NCBI RefSeq assembly: GCF_000350225.1
Contig: NW_005179209.1
Location: forward strand, 24,945-88,944
Reading direction: 5' to 3'
Source: Chondrus crispus
Lineage: Eukaryota; Rhodophyta; Florideophyceae; Gigartinales; Gigartinaceae
Length of the DNA stretch: 64,000 bases
The notes beneath the pieces were generated by a model that saw only the letters and a program-made list of their open reading frames with translations, was not told where the DNA came from and ran no database searches. Positions 10,016 to 21,817 of this stretch are shown one piece after another (position 1 is the stretch's first letter; each line of letters begins with the position of its first letter). The position numbers were made by a program, and so were the translations under genes.

Positions 10016-10636
10016 GGTGGTTGACGGCAGTTGAGAGCGGATCAGGGCCGGTGAGAGCGGATCAGGGCGGGTGAGGACGGGTGGGGTGTGGGTGAGGGTG
10101 GATGAGGGCGGGTACGTGCGAGTGCGGGCGCGGGTCAGGGCGGTTCAGGGCGGGTGTAGGCGGGTCTGGGTGTGTAAGGGCGCCGGTTGGGCGTGCGTGG
10201 GGGCTGGTGGGATGAGTGAGGGCGGGTGAGGATGTGCGGTGACAAGAAGTGGCGTCCTGCTCGCTTTATATAGGCTCGCGGGCGCCTGAACAGTTCGTAG
10301 TTAGGGACAGAGTCCGTTTTGTTCCTGACAGTGTAGAGTGTTTGAGTTGCAACTCTTTTGGCGGCAAGAGCGGCATACGTGGTCTTTGCATGATGACTGT
10401 GTCGTTTCTGTAAAGAGTCGATCTTAGGGGGCTATGGTTGTGTATTTACCCAATGATAATGTCCATATAAATTGTACATTTGCTTTATGCAAAAACACAG
10501 TGTTTACCACAATGATGCCGCTTTCGCATATGTGACGATCTTCTGCGCAACGTCTGAGTCGATTGCTATGCTACCCTACTGTTGTACCAATCGACGTGTC
10601 CTCTAATATACAGAGCGATAACTGCACTAAAGGTCT
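10016..10636. other. Upstream region of the transposase; G-rich repeats
   Basis: About 10020-10250 is a run of G-rich words (GGGCGGGTGAGG-like) on the + strand, with potential for G-quadruplexes. The rest, to 10636, holds no gene I can support. Confidence 0.5.
10265..10272 (-). promoter_or_regulatory. TATA-box-like sequence for the transposase
   Basis: On the minus strand this reads TATATAAA, about 250 bp upstream of the transposase ATG at 10015. It is the only strong TATA match in the region. Confidence 0.45.
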
Positions 10637-10916
10637 ATTGGGCTGCTCCTGAAATCATAAAATGCATATGCACCCTTTTACACAAAAATTGTGCAAAAAG
10701 GTGATTGTGTACTGTACTAGCGTCCTGAAAAGTTTTGTGTCGAAGCTCACCGCACTTTCTACACTATCCCGTTGTGTACCCGTAGGATACTCCATTGGCA
10801 GTCCCATGAGCCCGAATCTAACTCCTTAGTGTAGGACGACCGCGAATTCCCAGAACCACCCTCGTCAAATCGCAACGTTTCCCCTTTTCGTCCTCATCGC
10901 GTACCCTAGCCACAGT

Positions 10917-12095
10917 ATGCCTTCGCTTATGCTGCAAATCATTATTCTGTATCATCTCATTCTCGATGGACAGCCTCGTACCTTTAGAGCCCGTCTAAAT
11001 GCGAAAGGTAAACATCGTCGTGATAGACGCATATCTCGAAGAGCGCTTCTCAGTCCTACTATGGCTCCTTTCGCTTTTTTGTACGGCAGTGGATGCGATC
11101 AATCTTTAATCACGCTCACAGCGTTCGACCACCGAGCATTTACAACAATTCTTAACGCATTTGCCCCAATGTACTTGAGATACACACCGTACTCGAGCGA
11201 TGGAAGGCTTCGAATTCTCCCAAATAGGCGCGTCGCGAGAGGAAGACCGCGTTTACTTTCCTCTACTCAGTGCCTGGGACTCTTTCTCACATAGCATCGC
11301 ACACGGGGATCGATGATGACTTTGTGTCTCCTTTTTGAGGTTACGCATTCAGTTGCTTCGCTGTACAATCGCTTCGCCCGCCGTTTACTTTTTAAAGTTT
11401 TGCGAAATGATGATCGTGCCTCCATCAAAATACCGTCAGCTAAGGAGATCAATTTGTTTAAACAAAGCTTTCGGGAGAAGCATTCATTGCTTCCGGATAT
11501 TTATTGCTGTGCGGATGGGTTAAAACTATATCTACAACAGGCAGGTGACTGTGTAATACAAAATATGTTTTACAATGGTTGGACACATGACCATTATGTC
11601 GGGAATGTTTTTGTCTTTGCCCCAAATGGACGGATAATAATGTGTGCTGTAAATGCTCCGGGCGCGTTTCATGATTCCACAATAGCGGAGTGGGGTGGTA
11701 TTTACGAAAAACTAGGAAAAGTGTACGAGGAAACGGAGGGCAAGTGTGTGGTCGATTCTGCATTTTGCAGAGAGTTTCATCCCTTTGTCATAAAGTCTGC
11801 GCAAGATCATCTTGGAGTAGGACAAAACGCTACTGAAATTATGAGGCTTCGGCAGGCTACCTCGTTGCGACAAGAATCAGAGTGGGGAATGCGCGGGTTT
11901 CAAGGGACGTTTCCGAGGCTTTTGGATAGGATGGTTTACGAAGAAACTGGCGAAAGAAAACTGATCTTGTTGACAATCGTTCTCCGGTACAACTATCGAG
12001 CTGCAGTGGTAGGAATCAACCAAATTCTCAATGTTTACATGCCGCACTTAAGCGTTGATGCTAACTTTTTTCTTCATGGGAACGTTGGAATCTAG
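10917..12095 (+). pseudogene. PIF/Harbinger DDE transposase of the two-gene element, one nonsense codon
   Basis: ATG at 10917. One frame of 393 codons is interrupted only by TAG at 11292-11294 (LGLFLT, stop, HRTRGS), probably a changed TGG. The catalytic acidic residues can be placed in CCADGLKLY, CVVDSAFC and QESEWGMRG, with GAFHDSTI and MFYNGW as further family-like words. It belongs to the DDE_Tnp_4 superfamily but differs clearly from the other two transposases in the window, so it is another lineage. It ends 2 bp before the stop of the SANT-like gene on the other strand. Confidence 0.8.
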
Positions 12096-12097
12096 AG

Positions 12098-12670
12098 TCA
12101 CGCATCGTCAGGGCGTTGCGGTAGATGTTTTTGAGATACCGTGTGCGTCATCATTAACAGAACCGCCTCCATAAAGCGATCCTGGCGTTTGTTTTCATGC
12201 TCCCGGCGAAGCACTTCTTCACGACGGTCCTCCTCCCTTCTCTTTCTCTCCTCATCCCTCTCGTCCGCCCGGCGACGCTCCTCCATTTCTCTTTGTCGGG
12301 CATCGCTCTCCCGACGCTGCTGCTCTTGTACCATAGAAAGCTTCATTATCGCGACAAGTTCATTTGCCTCAGTTGATTGAACTTTGACTCCCCTCCTTTT
12401 GTTAACGAGCAAGTGCGGAGAGGGAGCAAACTCAGTAGGGCTCGGCGGCAAAATCTGGGCACCCGACCCTGGCCTTTGAGCGCCGTCACTTGGAATTTCC
12501 GATGTTCGCGGCGACAAACTTGCCGCCCCAACAGGTGTCGTACCATCCTCATCATCCTCTACGATTCCCGACAGCTCGTCCACGTCCTCGTCACCGACTC
12601 CAATATCCGCACGCTCCGTCATTCTATATCAAATACTTTTCGCTTTGCGAACATCAGCAGGCATGAGCAG
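12098..12670 (-). pseudogene. SANT/Myb-like transposon gene, C-terminal half
   Basis: This is the 3' half of the gene whose 5' half lies at 22491-22973, on the far side of the gypsy insertion. When the element and one 5-bp duplicate are ignored, the frame is continuous from DL (22491) to LMPADVRKAKSI. It meets one TGA at 12629-12631 and then runs open to 12098. The part after 12400 encodes a long Arg/Glu-rich helix (EERRRADERDEER-type), likely a coiled coil. In related proteins this follows the SANT-like domain. The TGA may be a CGA (Arg) that mutated. Confidence 0.75.
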
Positions 12671-13338
12671 TGTAGTATAACGACGGACGCGCGCGCGGGG
12701 AGATTATTAACAGTGCGGCCGTGCACCGTGGACACGTGGGCGGGTGTGCCCACGTGTAGGGAGCGCGCGCGTGCCGAGCGGTCGTAATCTGGCGTACGTG
12801 TACAGTAGTGCACGTGTCGGCCAAGCGGTAGTCTACCAGTATGACGCGTGTACGCTAGCACACGTGGCATCCGTGCGGTAGTCTGTAAGCAGCGCGTGTG
12901 TACAGTAGTACACACGTGTAGCTGCAGCGTCCGCGCGGTAATTAGGAATTGAGGCGCTAGTTTTTTAATGGCGTACAGTACCTGGTACGCACTAGGCGGC
13001 AGGTACTGTATACTGGGACAGGTGTCCGAGGCGTCCCTCTGAGGGGTTAAGACCTCACACCCGTCCCCACCAGTAAACTGGGGCAAGCTCGCCCCCGTCC
13101 CTTTTGCGCGTACGTACGTCCGTTTTCGGTTGTCTGTCGCGCGCGCTGGCTTCTAACCCGTTACCGGTCGCTCCCGTTCACGCACCACGGGGCGACTTCG
13201 CGTAACCGGCCAGTGAGCCACTCTGTTTTCGCGAGCTCGTCCGATCGGTTCAATTGGCGCGTCGCGTCCGCGCCGCGTGCTCCCTCGCTAAAGCCTCCGC
13301 CTCTCACCCAACCCAGGGCGGAGAGGAGTTATCCCACA
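12671..13338 (+). repeat. Gypsy 5' LTR
   Basis: Matches 21818-22485 almost exactly. It contains five CACGTG motifs between about 12731 and 12920, together with several GTACAGTA words, and may hold the promoter. Confidence 0.95.
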
Positions 13339-13340
13339 TT

Positions 13341-13354
13341 TGGTACTCTTGTGG
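13341..13354 (+). other. Candidate primer binding site of the gypsy element
   Basis: TGGTACTCTTGTGG begins 2 bp after the LTR, where a tRNA 3' end (ending in CCA) would pair. The tRNA cannot be named from this window. Confidence 0.5.
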
Positions 13355-13466
13355 AGGGGATAACTCTCGAGGTTGAGCCGCACGCGTGGTCGTTCGATCG
13401 CGCGCAGAACCGTACGGACGGAAAAGGTTGAGAAATCACCGCGTCGATCGCGAAGCGTATTCGACG

Positions 13467-16018
13467 ATGAACCGACCGGATCAAGGGGGAGACTCCGCCT
13501 CCGGGCGTCTGAGCACCCGCAGTGGCAGTGGCGCACCGCGCCCCCGGGTGGAAAACCCGGAAGCCCTGCTGCGACCGCCACCGCGACCGGGCCGCACGCG
13601 AGCGTCCGCATCGGATGTTACGCCGGCCGTGTCGGCAGGCACCGAGAATCGCGTCCAATGGATGGTCGACGCGATTCAGCCGCGCATGCAGGCCTGGGTG
13701 GAGGAGTTCCTCGCTACGGAACTCCCCCAGGTAGCGCGCGTATGCCTCGACCGAACGGTGCCCGCGCTCGTGGACGCGCACGTACGCAGCGCGATACCAC
13801 CGCTTTTGGACGAACTTCTACCCGCTCAAGTCCAATGCGAGGTGGTGACCGCGCTCATCACCGTGGATGAAGAATCCCCGTCCGGTACGGCTCTAAAGGG
13901 AGCGATCAGCTCCGCCGTGGCCAATCGTCTGGCCACGACCTTCGCCGGAGCAGGAGTCGACGCACGCGAGCAGCGCGACTCGACCGCTCCGGATCCTACG
14001 CTAACGCCCGCTGAACCGATCGGCGCCGCACCCGGGATCGGTACAATGGCCCCTCACCCGGACGGTAAGACCATTTACCTCCCACCAATTTATGGTGCTA
14101 CAGGAGGGCCCACAGAAAATGGCCCTCCCGTACTCGCCGATACGGCTGGCCCGCGCGGGACAGAAAACCGCCTGGGGCGCTTCGCGACAGAAAAGCGACA
14201 GCCGTATCGGTCGAGCAGAAGAAGCGCACCCGGCGCTCAAGGCTACACCTCGGAGGGTACAGAAAACCCCTCCGAGGAAGAAGACACAAGACGTCGCCAC
14301 AGGGCGACGCGCAAGAACCGCGACGGACGCTGCGCGCGATACCGCGATGCCGGAGGGGTCGGTTACCCCTCCGATGATAACCGCGACGGACGCCACGCGC
14401 GATACCGCGATGCCGGAGGGGTCGGCTACCCCTCCGATGATAACCGCGAAGGACGCTATACGCGATACCGCGATGCCGGAGGAGGTGGATACCCCTCCGA
14501 TGACGAGGACACCGAGTCGGACGGATCGCGCAGAAGCGACCGCAGAGGCCGCAATGCGCGCGACCGACGTCGGTTCCGGCGAGAAGACTCCGATCCGGAG
14601 GGCTACAGTAGCCCCGGCGGAGAAGGAGACCGCCATCGCAGGGGCAGAGACCGCCGGTCTGCCCCGAGGCGGGATCCGAAACGGTTGCCAGTGATCAGGC
14701 CGCTGAACGACCTGTTCACCAAGGCCGTCGACTACCGCACGTATAGGCTGGAAAATCGCAGCGCGCGCTACGACGCGAGTACCGCGCGGCGAGTTAACCG
14801 ATATCGGAAGAAGTTGGACGTCCAGCTGAAAACCCACACATTCGGTGGTCAAGATCCAATCGCGGTGCTAGGATTTCTCGCGCGCTTCAAGATGGCCTGC
14901 GACCACAATGGGGTCAGCGAAGGCGCGGCCGTATGGTGTTTCCAGTTCTATTTGACTGGGCAGGCTCACGCCTTGCTCCAGTCCAGGCTACACGGGAACA
15001 CCATGGCGGTCGATGCGGAGCAGCGCGATATGCTCGAAACCTACGCGGAAGTTGTTTACTTTTTATTGCGCACGTACGCGACTGACGAAGTTATTTCCGA
15101 AGCGGTCGGTGATGTCACCTCCTTCCGTCAGAGCTCTAATATGACGGAGGAGGTGTACAGTAACCAGTTGTGGGACAAGGCGTTGCGCTGCGGAACCGTA
15201 TTTTCGGACAGGCGCCTGAAGTCCCTTTTTTTTTTGAGGGACTTCTGCCAGCGACGTACGCGCAGGTGCGTAATTATCTCGCGACGCATCCGGGCGTAGA
15301 CTACCAAGCGGTGGCACGCTACGCGCAAGCGATAGGCGAGACGCACCGCTCGGCTCGAAGGCAGGCGACCTCGCTCTCGTCGCCTCAAGCACCGTCCGAT
15401 TCGGTGAGAAGATTCACGCGCAACGCGCGGACAAGGCCCGTGCTGTCGGTCGAGTCCCTGTCTGAACTCCCGACAGCGCGTGTACCCGAAACGGAGGAGA
15501 TACTGGCGGTGACGGACCAGTCGGCGACGCCGAGCTCGCTTAGCTCGCCGCCGACTAGCTACCATCCGTCACCTGCCTCGTCCCCGGCGGGCGCACCGAT
15601 GGCGCCCGCCTAACAAAGTGACGCGCGCGCATATCCGTACGGAAGGCCAGTACAGAACCAGTGGGTCCGGTTCTTCAATCAAGGATTACCTGGACCCCCG
15701 CCGTGTCGGTTCTGTCTGGACCAGACCCACCGACAGGAGCAATGTCCTGTTGTGGCGGATAGCGCGCTGCGTTCGAAGCTTTTGCAGGCCCGCGAGGCCA
15801 ATTATCAAAAGCTTCGGATCCGTCAAGGTCTCCGCCCGGGTTCGCCGTTCGAGCGCCAACCGCCGACCGCGTGGCGAAATTCGCGTGCGCAGGCCCCCAC
15901 GGGCATCAACGTGGTCGAGCCGCGCGAGGCCGTCCAATCGGAAGAACCCGCGCTACCGCTGACGGACGAGGGGCCCGAGGACCTTGGGTTGACGGGGGAA
16001 GCCGGGGAGGACGCGTAG
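13467..16018 (+). pseudogene. gag: Gypsy gag, with one frameshift and one in-frame stop
   Basis: First ATG of the frame is at 13467. The N-terminal part has three 21-residue repeats (YRDAGGVGYPSDDN-type) and Arg/Ser-rich stretches, then a retrotransposon Gag core (residues like FGGQDPIAVLGFLARF). At 15225-15234 a T10 run shifts the reading; after it the -1 frame continues the Gag sequence (FEGLLPATYAQVRNYL). That frame meets TAA at 15611-15613, and beyond the stop is a perfect CCHC zinc knuckle (CRFC...H...C, spacing C-x2-C-x4-H-x4-C, near 15680-15722). The frame ends at 16018 and overlaps pol. Eight or eleven Ts would restore frame, so a homopolymer indel or sequencing slip is the simplest cause, though slippage on T runs is also a known frameshift mechanism. 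Confidence 0.8.
14317..14505 (+). repeat. Three 63-bp coding repeats in gypsy gag
   Basis: Three tandem units each encode a 21-residue motif ending GYPSDD, with basic residues before it. They diverge slightly between units. Confidence 0.8.
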
Positions 16019-19000
16019 AGGCGTCGACGATCCTTCCCGTGCCAAGCCTCAATAAACAAGGCACCCCGTTGACCGCTTCGGTACGCGCGCCATCGCAGAG
16101 CCGAACAGACGAAGCGGCAATTTGCTTCTTCAAGAAGCAAAATTATAAGGTCACCGCAACGGTCGGACAACGACGCGCGATGATGCGCGCCATCACGCCG
16201 GTTCTAGATTCGGGCGCCGGCCCGAATCTAATCCACCTACGCTGTGTGGCAGAACCGTGGCGCGCTGCCATCCAGTCCGCGCGGAGTCCGCCGCTCATCG
16301 ACGCTTCGAATAGGTCGATGAAGGCCCTCGGCGAGCTCAAACTGCACGTCCGGATTGGTGAGTTCGTCGCGCGCGTGCCGTTCTTGGTCGTCACCAACCT
16401 CGCGGTGGACTGTATCCTCGGAACCACGTTCCTGGATCGCCACGTGAAGGCGATCCTGCCACCGCAGAGGAAGGTGCTGTTCCATCATGCGCCGTCCGTA
16501 GCGCTGACGGGAGTCACACCCTCGAGGCACGACCGCAAGATGGCCTCGAGGGGACCGTCGCAGCAGCTCCCGCAGGAGGAAAATTCGGCCGACCGGAAGC
16601 GCGCGCAGTTCCCGACGAACGTACCGTCACGGAAAATTCGCGTGGTCAACGGGGTCACGATACCCCCGATGACCCAAGCGATGGTACGCGTCGCAACACC
16701 GGTTGGGGGGCTTTGCTTCCTGCAAAACCACCCCAAAACGGCGCATAAGAATTTATGCCTGATGGCCCAGAGGGTCATGGACCTCTTCCCGGGCGAGCCG
16801 TTTATGGCGCTTGTTAGCAACTTCGGAAGCCGCGCGGCCCACGTCCCCAAGCATACCGTTGTTGGTCTCGCGTTGCCATCTCCCACACACATCCTGACAC
16901 TTGGCGTGCCGGTCCCCGGAGAGGCCGACGCTAAGGAAGGGGGAGGGAACAAAAATAATTCCTCGACCGCTACGGAGGAACAAGCGCGACGCGAACAACC
17001 AGTTACGGACGACAGCAGAAGACAATCCTCCACCGCTACGGAAGGATACGCGCGTCGCAAAGAATCCGCTACGGACGAAGGCAGGATTAATTCCTCACCC
17101 ACGGGGGAATGTGCGCGACGAGAAGGACCCGTCACGGACGATGGTAGAATTAAATCCACCACCGCCACGGGAGAAGGCGCGCGACGCGAAGAACCAGTTA
17201 CGGGCGACGCCCACAGTGGCAATCCCGCTAACGCGGATGAGCGGACCGATACGGACGCGGAGAAGACCCGCTCGTGGGAAGAAGACGTCCATATTGGTGC
17301 AGAAGACAGTACCGTCCGGTCGGAAATTATGGACATGCTGTCCGAGTTCAAGGACATGTGGTCCGGCCACTTGGGTAAGATCGATGCTACGAAGCATCGC
17401 ATCGAGCTGAAGCCCGGTGCGAAGCCGATCTACCAAGCACCCTACCGAGCCGGACCCATCGCGCGCGAGAAGGAGAAGAAGGAAATCGACCGCATGCTGC
17501 GCGCGGGAGTCATCGAACCGACATCGGCCGAGTGGGCGAGCCCCGTGGTCTTCGTCCCTAAAAAGGACGGGACCATGCGGTTCTGCGTGGACTATCGCAA
17601 GCTAAACGCCGTTACGGTTCGCGACTCCTACCCACTACTGCGCATGGACGAATGTATCGACTCGCTCGGCGATACCACTGTCTTTACCACGCTAGACTGT
17701 AATAGCGGGTATTGGCAGGTGGAGATCGCCGAGGAGGACCGCGATAAAACAACGTTCGCGTCGCATTCGGGCCTCTACCGTTTTCTACGCATTCCGTTCG
17801 GTCTCAAAAACGCGCCCGCGACATTTCAACGAGCGGTCGACATCATCCTGTCCCGCGTGAAATGGGAGACCGCGTTGGTCTACCTCGATGACGTCATTGT
17901 CTACTCGCGAACCGTTACGGAACATATGGCACACGTGCGCGAGGTACTACGGCTTCTACATACCGCGGGCGTGTCGCTAAAATTGGCGAAGTGCGCGTTT
18001 TTCGACACATCCGTAACCTATCTCGGGCACGTCATTCGTCCGGGACGGTTGGAGGTGGAGCGACGCAACGTCATCGCGATCGAGCGCGCGCGCGCGCCTA
18101 CGAACCAAACGGAACTGCGATCCTTTCTCGGGATGTGCAACGTTTACCGACGGTTTGTGCAAGGATTCGCGAAGATCGCCGCACCGCTGAATAAGAAGAC
18201 CGGCAAGAATCAGCCCTACAAGTTCGAGATCTTAACCGATGCGGAATACGCGGCGTTTGAGGAATTGAAGCGGCGCCTCGTGTCGCCGCCAATCCTCGCG
18301 CTGCCCCGCTACGGACGGAAATATACGCTGGACACCGACGCGTGCGGACACCAAGTGGGTTGCGCCCTTCTACAGGAGCAACCCGATGGAGGTACCCGAC
18401 CGATCGGATATTGGAGCCGCGCGTTGACCGATGCGGAGCGCAATTATACGACTACCGAAAAGGAATGCTTGGCCGTAGTGTGGAGCATCCTCACCCTACG
18501 GCCGTACCTATACGGAAGCGCGTTCAACCTCCGCACGGATCACGAGGCCCTACGCTGGGTCCTCAATTTAGCGGACAGTTCCGGTCGGCTCGCTCGCTGG
18601 CGCCTGCGCTTGGCGGAGTACGACTACGAGGTACAGTACCGCCCAGGCGTCAAGCACCAACTCGCGGACGGCGTATCGCGCTTACGTACCGATGGAGGAG
18701 ACACCGAACCGGTCGATGATGAGGTCCCGTGCTTCGCGGTCCAGTACGATGAGGGCAGCGAGGCCCTCCTGGACAATGTGCACTGGGACCCGCCGCAAGA
18801 CCGTCCGGACGGTTGTCACGCGCTCGCGATAACTCCCGAGGAACGCGACGCTGCGTCCATCTCGGTTGAGGAATTTTTACGCGAACAAGCTGAGGACGCC
18901 TTCTGTCGCTTCGCCGCGGAAACCGTCGGGACGCCGAACTCGAAGTTCGACATCGACCGTTACGGATTTCTCGTGAGGACGTCCCCGCTGGACGGGACCC

Positions 19001-20382
19001 TGCAGCGCGTGGTACCGACTCGGTTGCGCCCCCGGGTACTGTACCTGGCACACCATCCGAGGTTGGCAGGTCACCCGGGAGCGACGCGTATGTACTACAC
19101 CCTTCGCAGGGAGTACTACTGGCCACACATGGCCAGCGACGCGTTTTCGACCGTACGGAATTGCACCTCGTGTGCTGCGACCCGCGGGACGCTTGTCAAG
19201 AACCAAAAGGATCTCAAGCTGTTTCCCGCGGCGGGCCCCTTGGAGTTTGTCGCGATGGACCTCCTGAGGCCCCTACCCAAGACCGCGCACGGAAACCAAC
19301 ACGTGTTGGTAATTACCGACCGGTTCTCCAAGCTAACACGCAGTATCCCGCTCCGGACCACAACCGCTTCGGTCGTCGCAAACGCGTTTTTAGACAACTG
19401 GGTCTACGTTTACGGAGCGCCGCGCTACGTACTAACCGACAATGGCGCCCAGTTCGCTGCGAAATTCTTCGACGCGGTATGCGCCCTCCTGGGGGTGCGG
19501 CATTATCTCACGACAGCCTACCACCCCCAGTCGAATGGGCAGACCGAACGGTTCAATCGCACGCTGGTGCAACGCCTCCGGCACTACGTAGAGGAGCACC
19601 AGCGCGATTGGGACGACTACGTGCAGCCGCTGACCTTTGCGTACAATACGCAGGTCCACCGGTCGACGGAGACCACTCCGTTCGACCTGGTGTTAACGCG
19701 GCCACCGTCCGGTTTAATCCTCCCTGGTACTGTGCCGCAGGACGCGGGGACCCATCGAGAGGACCCGCGGACCCCGGTGCAATACAAGCGAGCTACGCTG
19801 CGAAAGCTTCGTGACGCTCTCGGCCGCGCTCCGACGAAATTAACTGCATCGCAAAAGCGGTACAAAGACGATTTTGACAAGAAGGTCCGCTTCCGTCCGG
19901 TCGTTGTGGCGGGCGATTTTGTCTACGTTGATCGCCCGCCCCGCCCGTTGACAAGCGTCGAGCGACGCACGCGTGCGCAAGGTACGGCCGGAACGGACGA
20001 GCTCTCTGTCAAACTACTACCGAAGACAGAGGGTCCGTTTCGCGTGCGCTCCGCTACGGACACCACAGTCCTCATCGAGCAGGACGGCGTGGAAAATCGC
20101 GTCAGCATCGACCGCGTTACGAAGATGCCGCGCGGGCCGGGGGATACCGTCACCCCGGCCCCATCTACCGAATCGGACGCACAAGCCGCAACGCAAAGAG
20201 CGGAGTACGTCGTTGACCGCATTGTCGGACACCGTACTACGCGCGGCGGGATCGACTACAAGGTCCGGTGGTATGGATATACCGCTTCGGACGACACCTA
20301 CGAGCCCGCCGATGGGCTTCCACAGCCGTTTATCGACCGGTATTGGCGCTCGCGCCAACAAGGATCAAGCGTGCATGCGTAG
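15763..20382 (+). CDS. pol: Gypsy Pol polyprotein with C-terminal chromodomain
   Basis: The frame opens after a stop at 15760-15762 and overlaps gag by 256 bp in the -1 frame, consistent with frameshift expression; there is no good ATG. In order: aspartic protease (VLDSGAGPNLI near 16204); reverse transcriptase (FCVDYRKLN, PFGLKNAPATFQ, YLDDVIVYS near 17881); RNase H (LDTDACGHQVG, TEKECLAV, RTDHEAL); an HHCC zinc finger (H..H..C..C around 19045-19180); integrase DDE (VAMDLL, LTDNGAQF, HPQSNGQTERFNR); and a chromodomain (EYVVDRIVGHR, YKVRWYGY, DTYEPADGL) at 20200-20350. The chromodomain, a reader of chromatin marks that can steer integration, places it among chromoviruses. No stops are seen. 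Confidence 0.95.
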   Translation, partial: RAAFEAFAGPRGQLSKASDPSRSPPGFAVRAPTADRVAKFACAGPHGHQRGRAARGRPIGRTRATADGRGARGPWVDGGSRGGRVEASTILPVPSLNKQGTPLTASVRAPSQSRTDEAAICFFKKQNYKVTATVGQRRAMMRAITPVLDSGAGPNLIHLRCVAEPWRAAIQSARSPPLIDASNRSMKALGELKLHVRIGEFVARVPFLVVTNLAVDCILGTTFLDRHVKAILPPQRKVLFHHAPSVALTGVTPSRHDRKMASRGPSQQLPQEENSADRKRAQFPTNVPSRKIRVVNGVTIPPMTQAMVRVATPVGGLCFLQNHPKTAHKNLCLMAQRVMDLFPGEPFMALVSNFGSRAAHVPKHTVVGLALPSPTHILTLGVPVPGEADAKEGGGNKNNSSTATEEQARREQPVTDDSRRQSSTATEGYARRKESATDEGRINSSPTGECARREGPVTDDGRIKSTTATGEGARREEPVTGDAHSGNPANADERTDTDAEKTRSWEEDVHIGAEDSTVRSEIMDMLSEFKDMWSGHLGKIDATKHRIELKPGAKPIYQAPYRAGPIAREKEKKEIDRMLRAGVIEPTSAEWASPVVFVPKKDGTMRFCVDYRKLNAVTVRDSYPLLRMDECIDSLGDTTVFTTLDCNSGYWQVEIAEEDRDKTTFASHSGLYRFLRIPFGLKNAPATFQRAVDIILSRVKWETALVYLDDVIVYSRTVTEHMAHVREVLRLLHTAGVSLKLAKCAFFDTSVTYLGHVIRPGRLEVERRNVIAIERARAPTNQTELRSFLGMCNVYRRFVQGFAKIAAPLNKKTGKNQPYKFEILTDAEYAAFEELKRRLVSPPILALPRYGRKYTLDTDACGHQVGCALLQEQPDGGTRPIGYWSRALTDAERNYTTTEKECLAVVWSILTLRPYLYGSAFNLRTDHEALRWVLNLADSSGRLARWRLRLAEYDYEVQYRPGVKHQLADGVSRLRTDGGDTEPVDDEVPCFAVQYDEGSEALLDNVHWDPPQDRPDGCHALAITPEERDAASISVEEFLREQAEDAFCRFAAETVGTPNSKFDIDRYGFLVRTSPLDGTLQRVVPTRLRPRVLYLAHHPRLAGHPGATRMYYTLRREYYWPHMASDAFSTVRNCTSCAATRGTLVKNQKDLKLFPAAGPLEFVAMDLLRPLPKTAHGNQHVLVITDRFSKLTRSIPLRTTTASVVANAFLDNWVYVYGAPRYVLTDNGAQFAAKFFDAVCALLGVRHYLTTAYHPQSNGQTERFNRTLVQRLRHYVEEHQRDWDDYVQPLTFAYNTQVHRSTETTPFDLVLTRPPSGLILPGTVPQDAGTHREDPRTPVQYKRATLRKLRDALGRAPTKLTASQKRYKDDFDKKVRFRPVVVAGDFVYVDRPPRPLTSVERRTRAQGTAGTDELSVKLLPKTEGPFRVRSATDTTVLIEQDGVENRVSIDRVTKMPRGPGDTVTPAPSTESDAQAATQRAEYVVDRIVGHRTTRGGIDYKVRWYGYTASDDTYEPADGLPQPFIDRYWRSRQQGSSVHA

Positions 20383-21817
20383 CGCAAGTTTCGGCCGCTC
20401 TCGGTCGCACCGCTCGGACTCTCGCTCGCGCAAAAGCCTCTGGGGAAAACAAGCCGCGCACGTGCTATGCAGCCCCGGCAGCCAGCCGCGTGCGACTGCC
20501 CACCGCGAGGCAGCTCGTACCAGATGGATCTCGCGCAAACGGACGCAGATTCTTCTAAAATTGGCCAACCTTCCGGGAGGGTGGTCCACAATCGGAATTT
20601 CTCCCAAGCGTCCACGCGGATAGCTATCAGCCACGCCTGGCCGCACCATTCGGATGATCGCGCTCGCACGCGCCTATGGAAATGGAGAACTGTACCGGGA
20701 ACCGGTACTTTGTGTTGAGATGTATCACGTTCGCCGACTTTTTAATTTAGTCGCGATTTGGGCTACGTTTTTCCCTCCCACGCTGCGGGAAAAAAATCGT
20801 AGCCCGTTTCTGACAACGGCATCGCACTCCTGGGAGCATTCCGCGTCCGGTAGTGTTGCCTCGGGAAAACCGCATTCGGACATATTTGGAAACCAAATCG
20901 TTTTCTTCCCGTTTCTTTCGGTTTCTTATGGTTTCTTTCAGTTTCCAAATGACGCTTTGGGAGACCGGTCGCAGAAAAGGAACATTCCGATCGGTTGATG
21001 CGCGTGAATCGCTGCGAGCGCACGAGGGAAGTTCTGGCGCACGTATCCGTGCCCTTCTGTGGCCGACTTCGGCCGCAAAGGACGGAAAACAAGGGCGGAT
21101 TTATGAAAATTGACCAGCCCTTCTGGGCAGGAGTGCGAAGACGGGGATTCTTATCCGAAACCGACCGTACGGAACTTGCGCGCGCTGTTGTCGAAGCGCG
21201 CTGGTGCGCTGGGGCGGTGAAGAACCGCCCGGGCGACAGTGTCGGCCCCCGTCCAGCTCGGAGGGGGCGGCGGCGAGGACTTTGGGTCGCGCACTGTACG
21301 CCGTGGGCACGCGCACCGCCTCGGACGAATTAATCCGCGCGAACGCGGGCTCGGCCAACTCGGTGGTCGCGGAGCCTCGCCGCGTTGGCTTCGCCACGGG
21401 TGTACCGCATGGGCCGATCGGCTCGACGCCGGAGCCCGACCAGGGCTCGACGGCGGACCGTATGGGCGCGCGGCGCTGACTTCGTCGTGACCGTTCTTTC
21501 TCGGTCTCCGGAGGAGGTACTGTACGGAAAAGTCGTCGCGGGTGGAGGAGTTGGGAATTTCGGGGGAGTGTTAGGAGGGAGTCAGGGGTTTCGGAGCGTC
21601 TCGCAGGAGGGAAATTGGACGACGCACTTACCGATTCGGACGGGACAGCTGGCGAATCGACCGCCAGCTCGGAGTCGAGGCGGGAGAAAAGCCCGCCCGC
21701 ACGCACGCGCTTCGGTCTTCGCATCGCGCGCGGAGGAAAACAGAGAAACCGGAACGGAATCGCATGGTCGGATGGGTGGTCGCTACGGGGACGTAGCGAA
21801 AGCTAAGGAAGGGGGTC
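20383..21817 (+). other. Gypsy 3' untranslated region
   Basis: Non-coding internal DNA between pol and the 3' LTR, about 1.4 kb. Short frames exist on both strands without motifs. It ends in a purine tract near 21803-21815. Confidence 0.7.

Noticed and set aside
14001-14852. 283-codon frame on the minus strand inside gypsy gag
   Set aside because: It is the shadow of a repetitive, GC-rich Gag region. No motif, and the + strand carries the Gag features.
16485-17402. 305-codon minus-strand frame inside gypsy pol
   Set aside because: Antisense to the protease-RT linker. Composition-driven; no domain.
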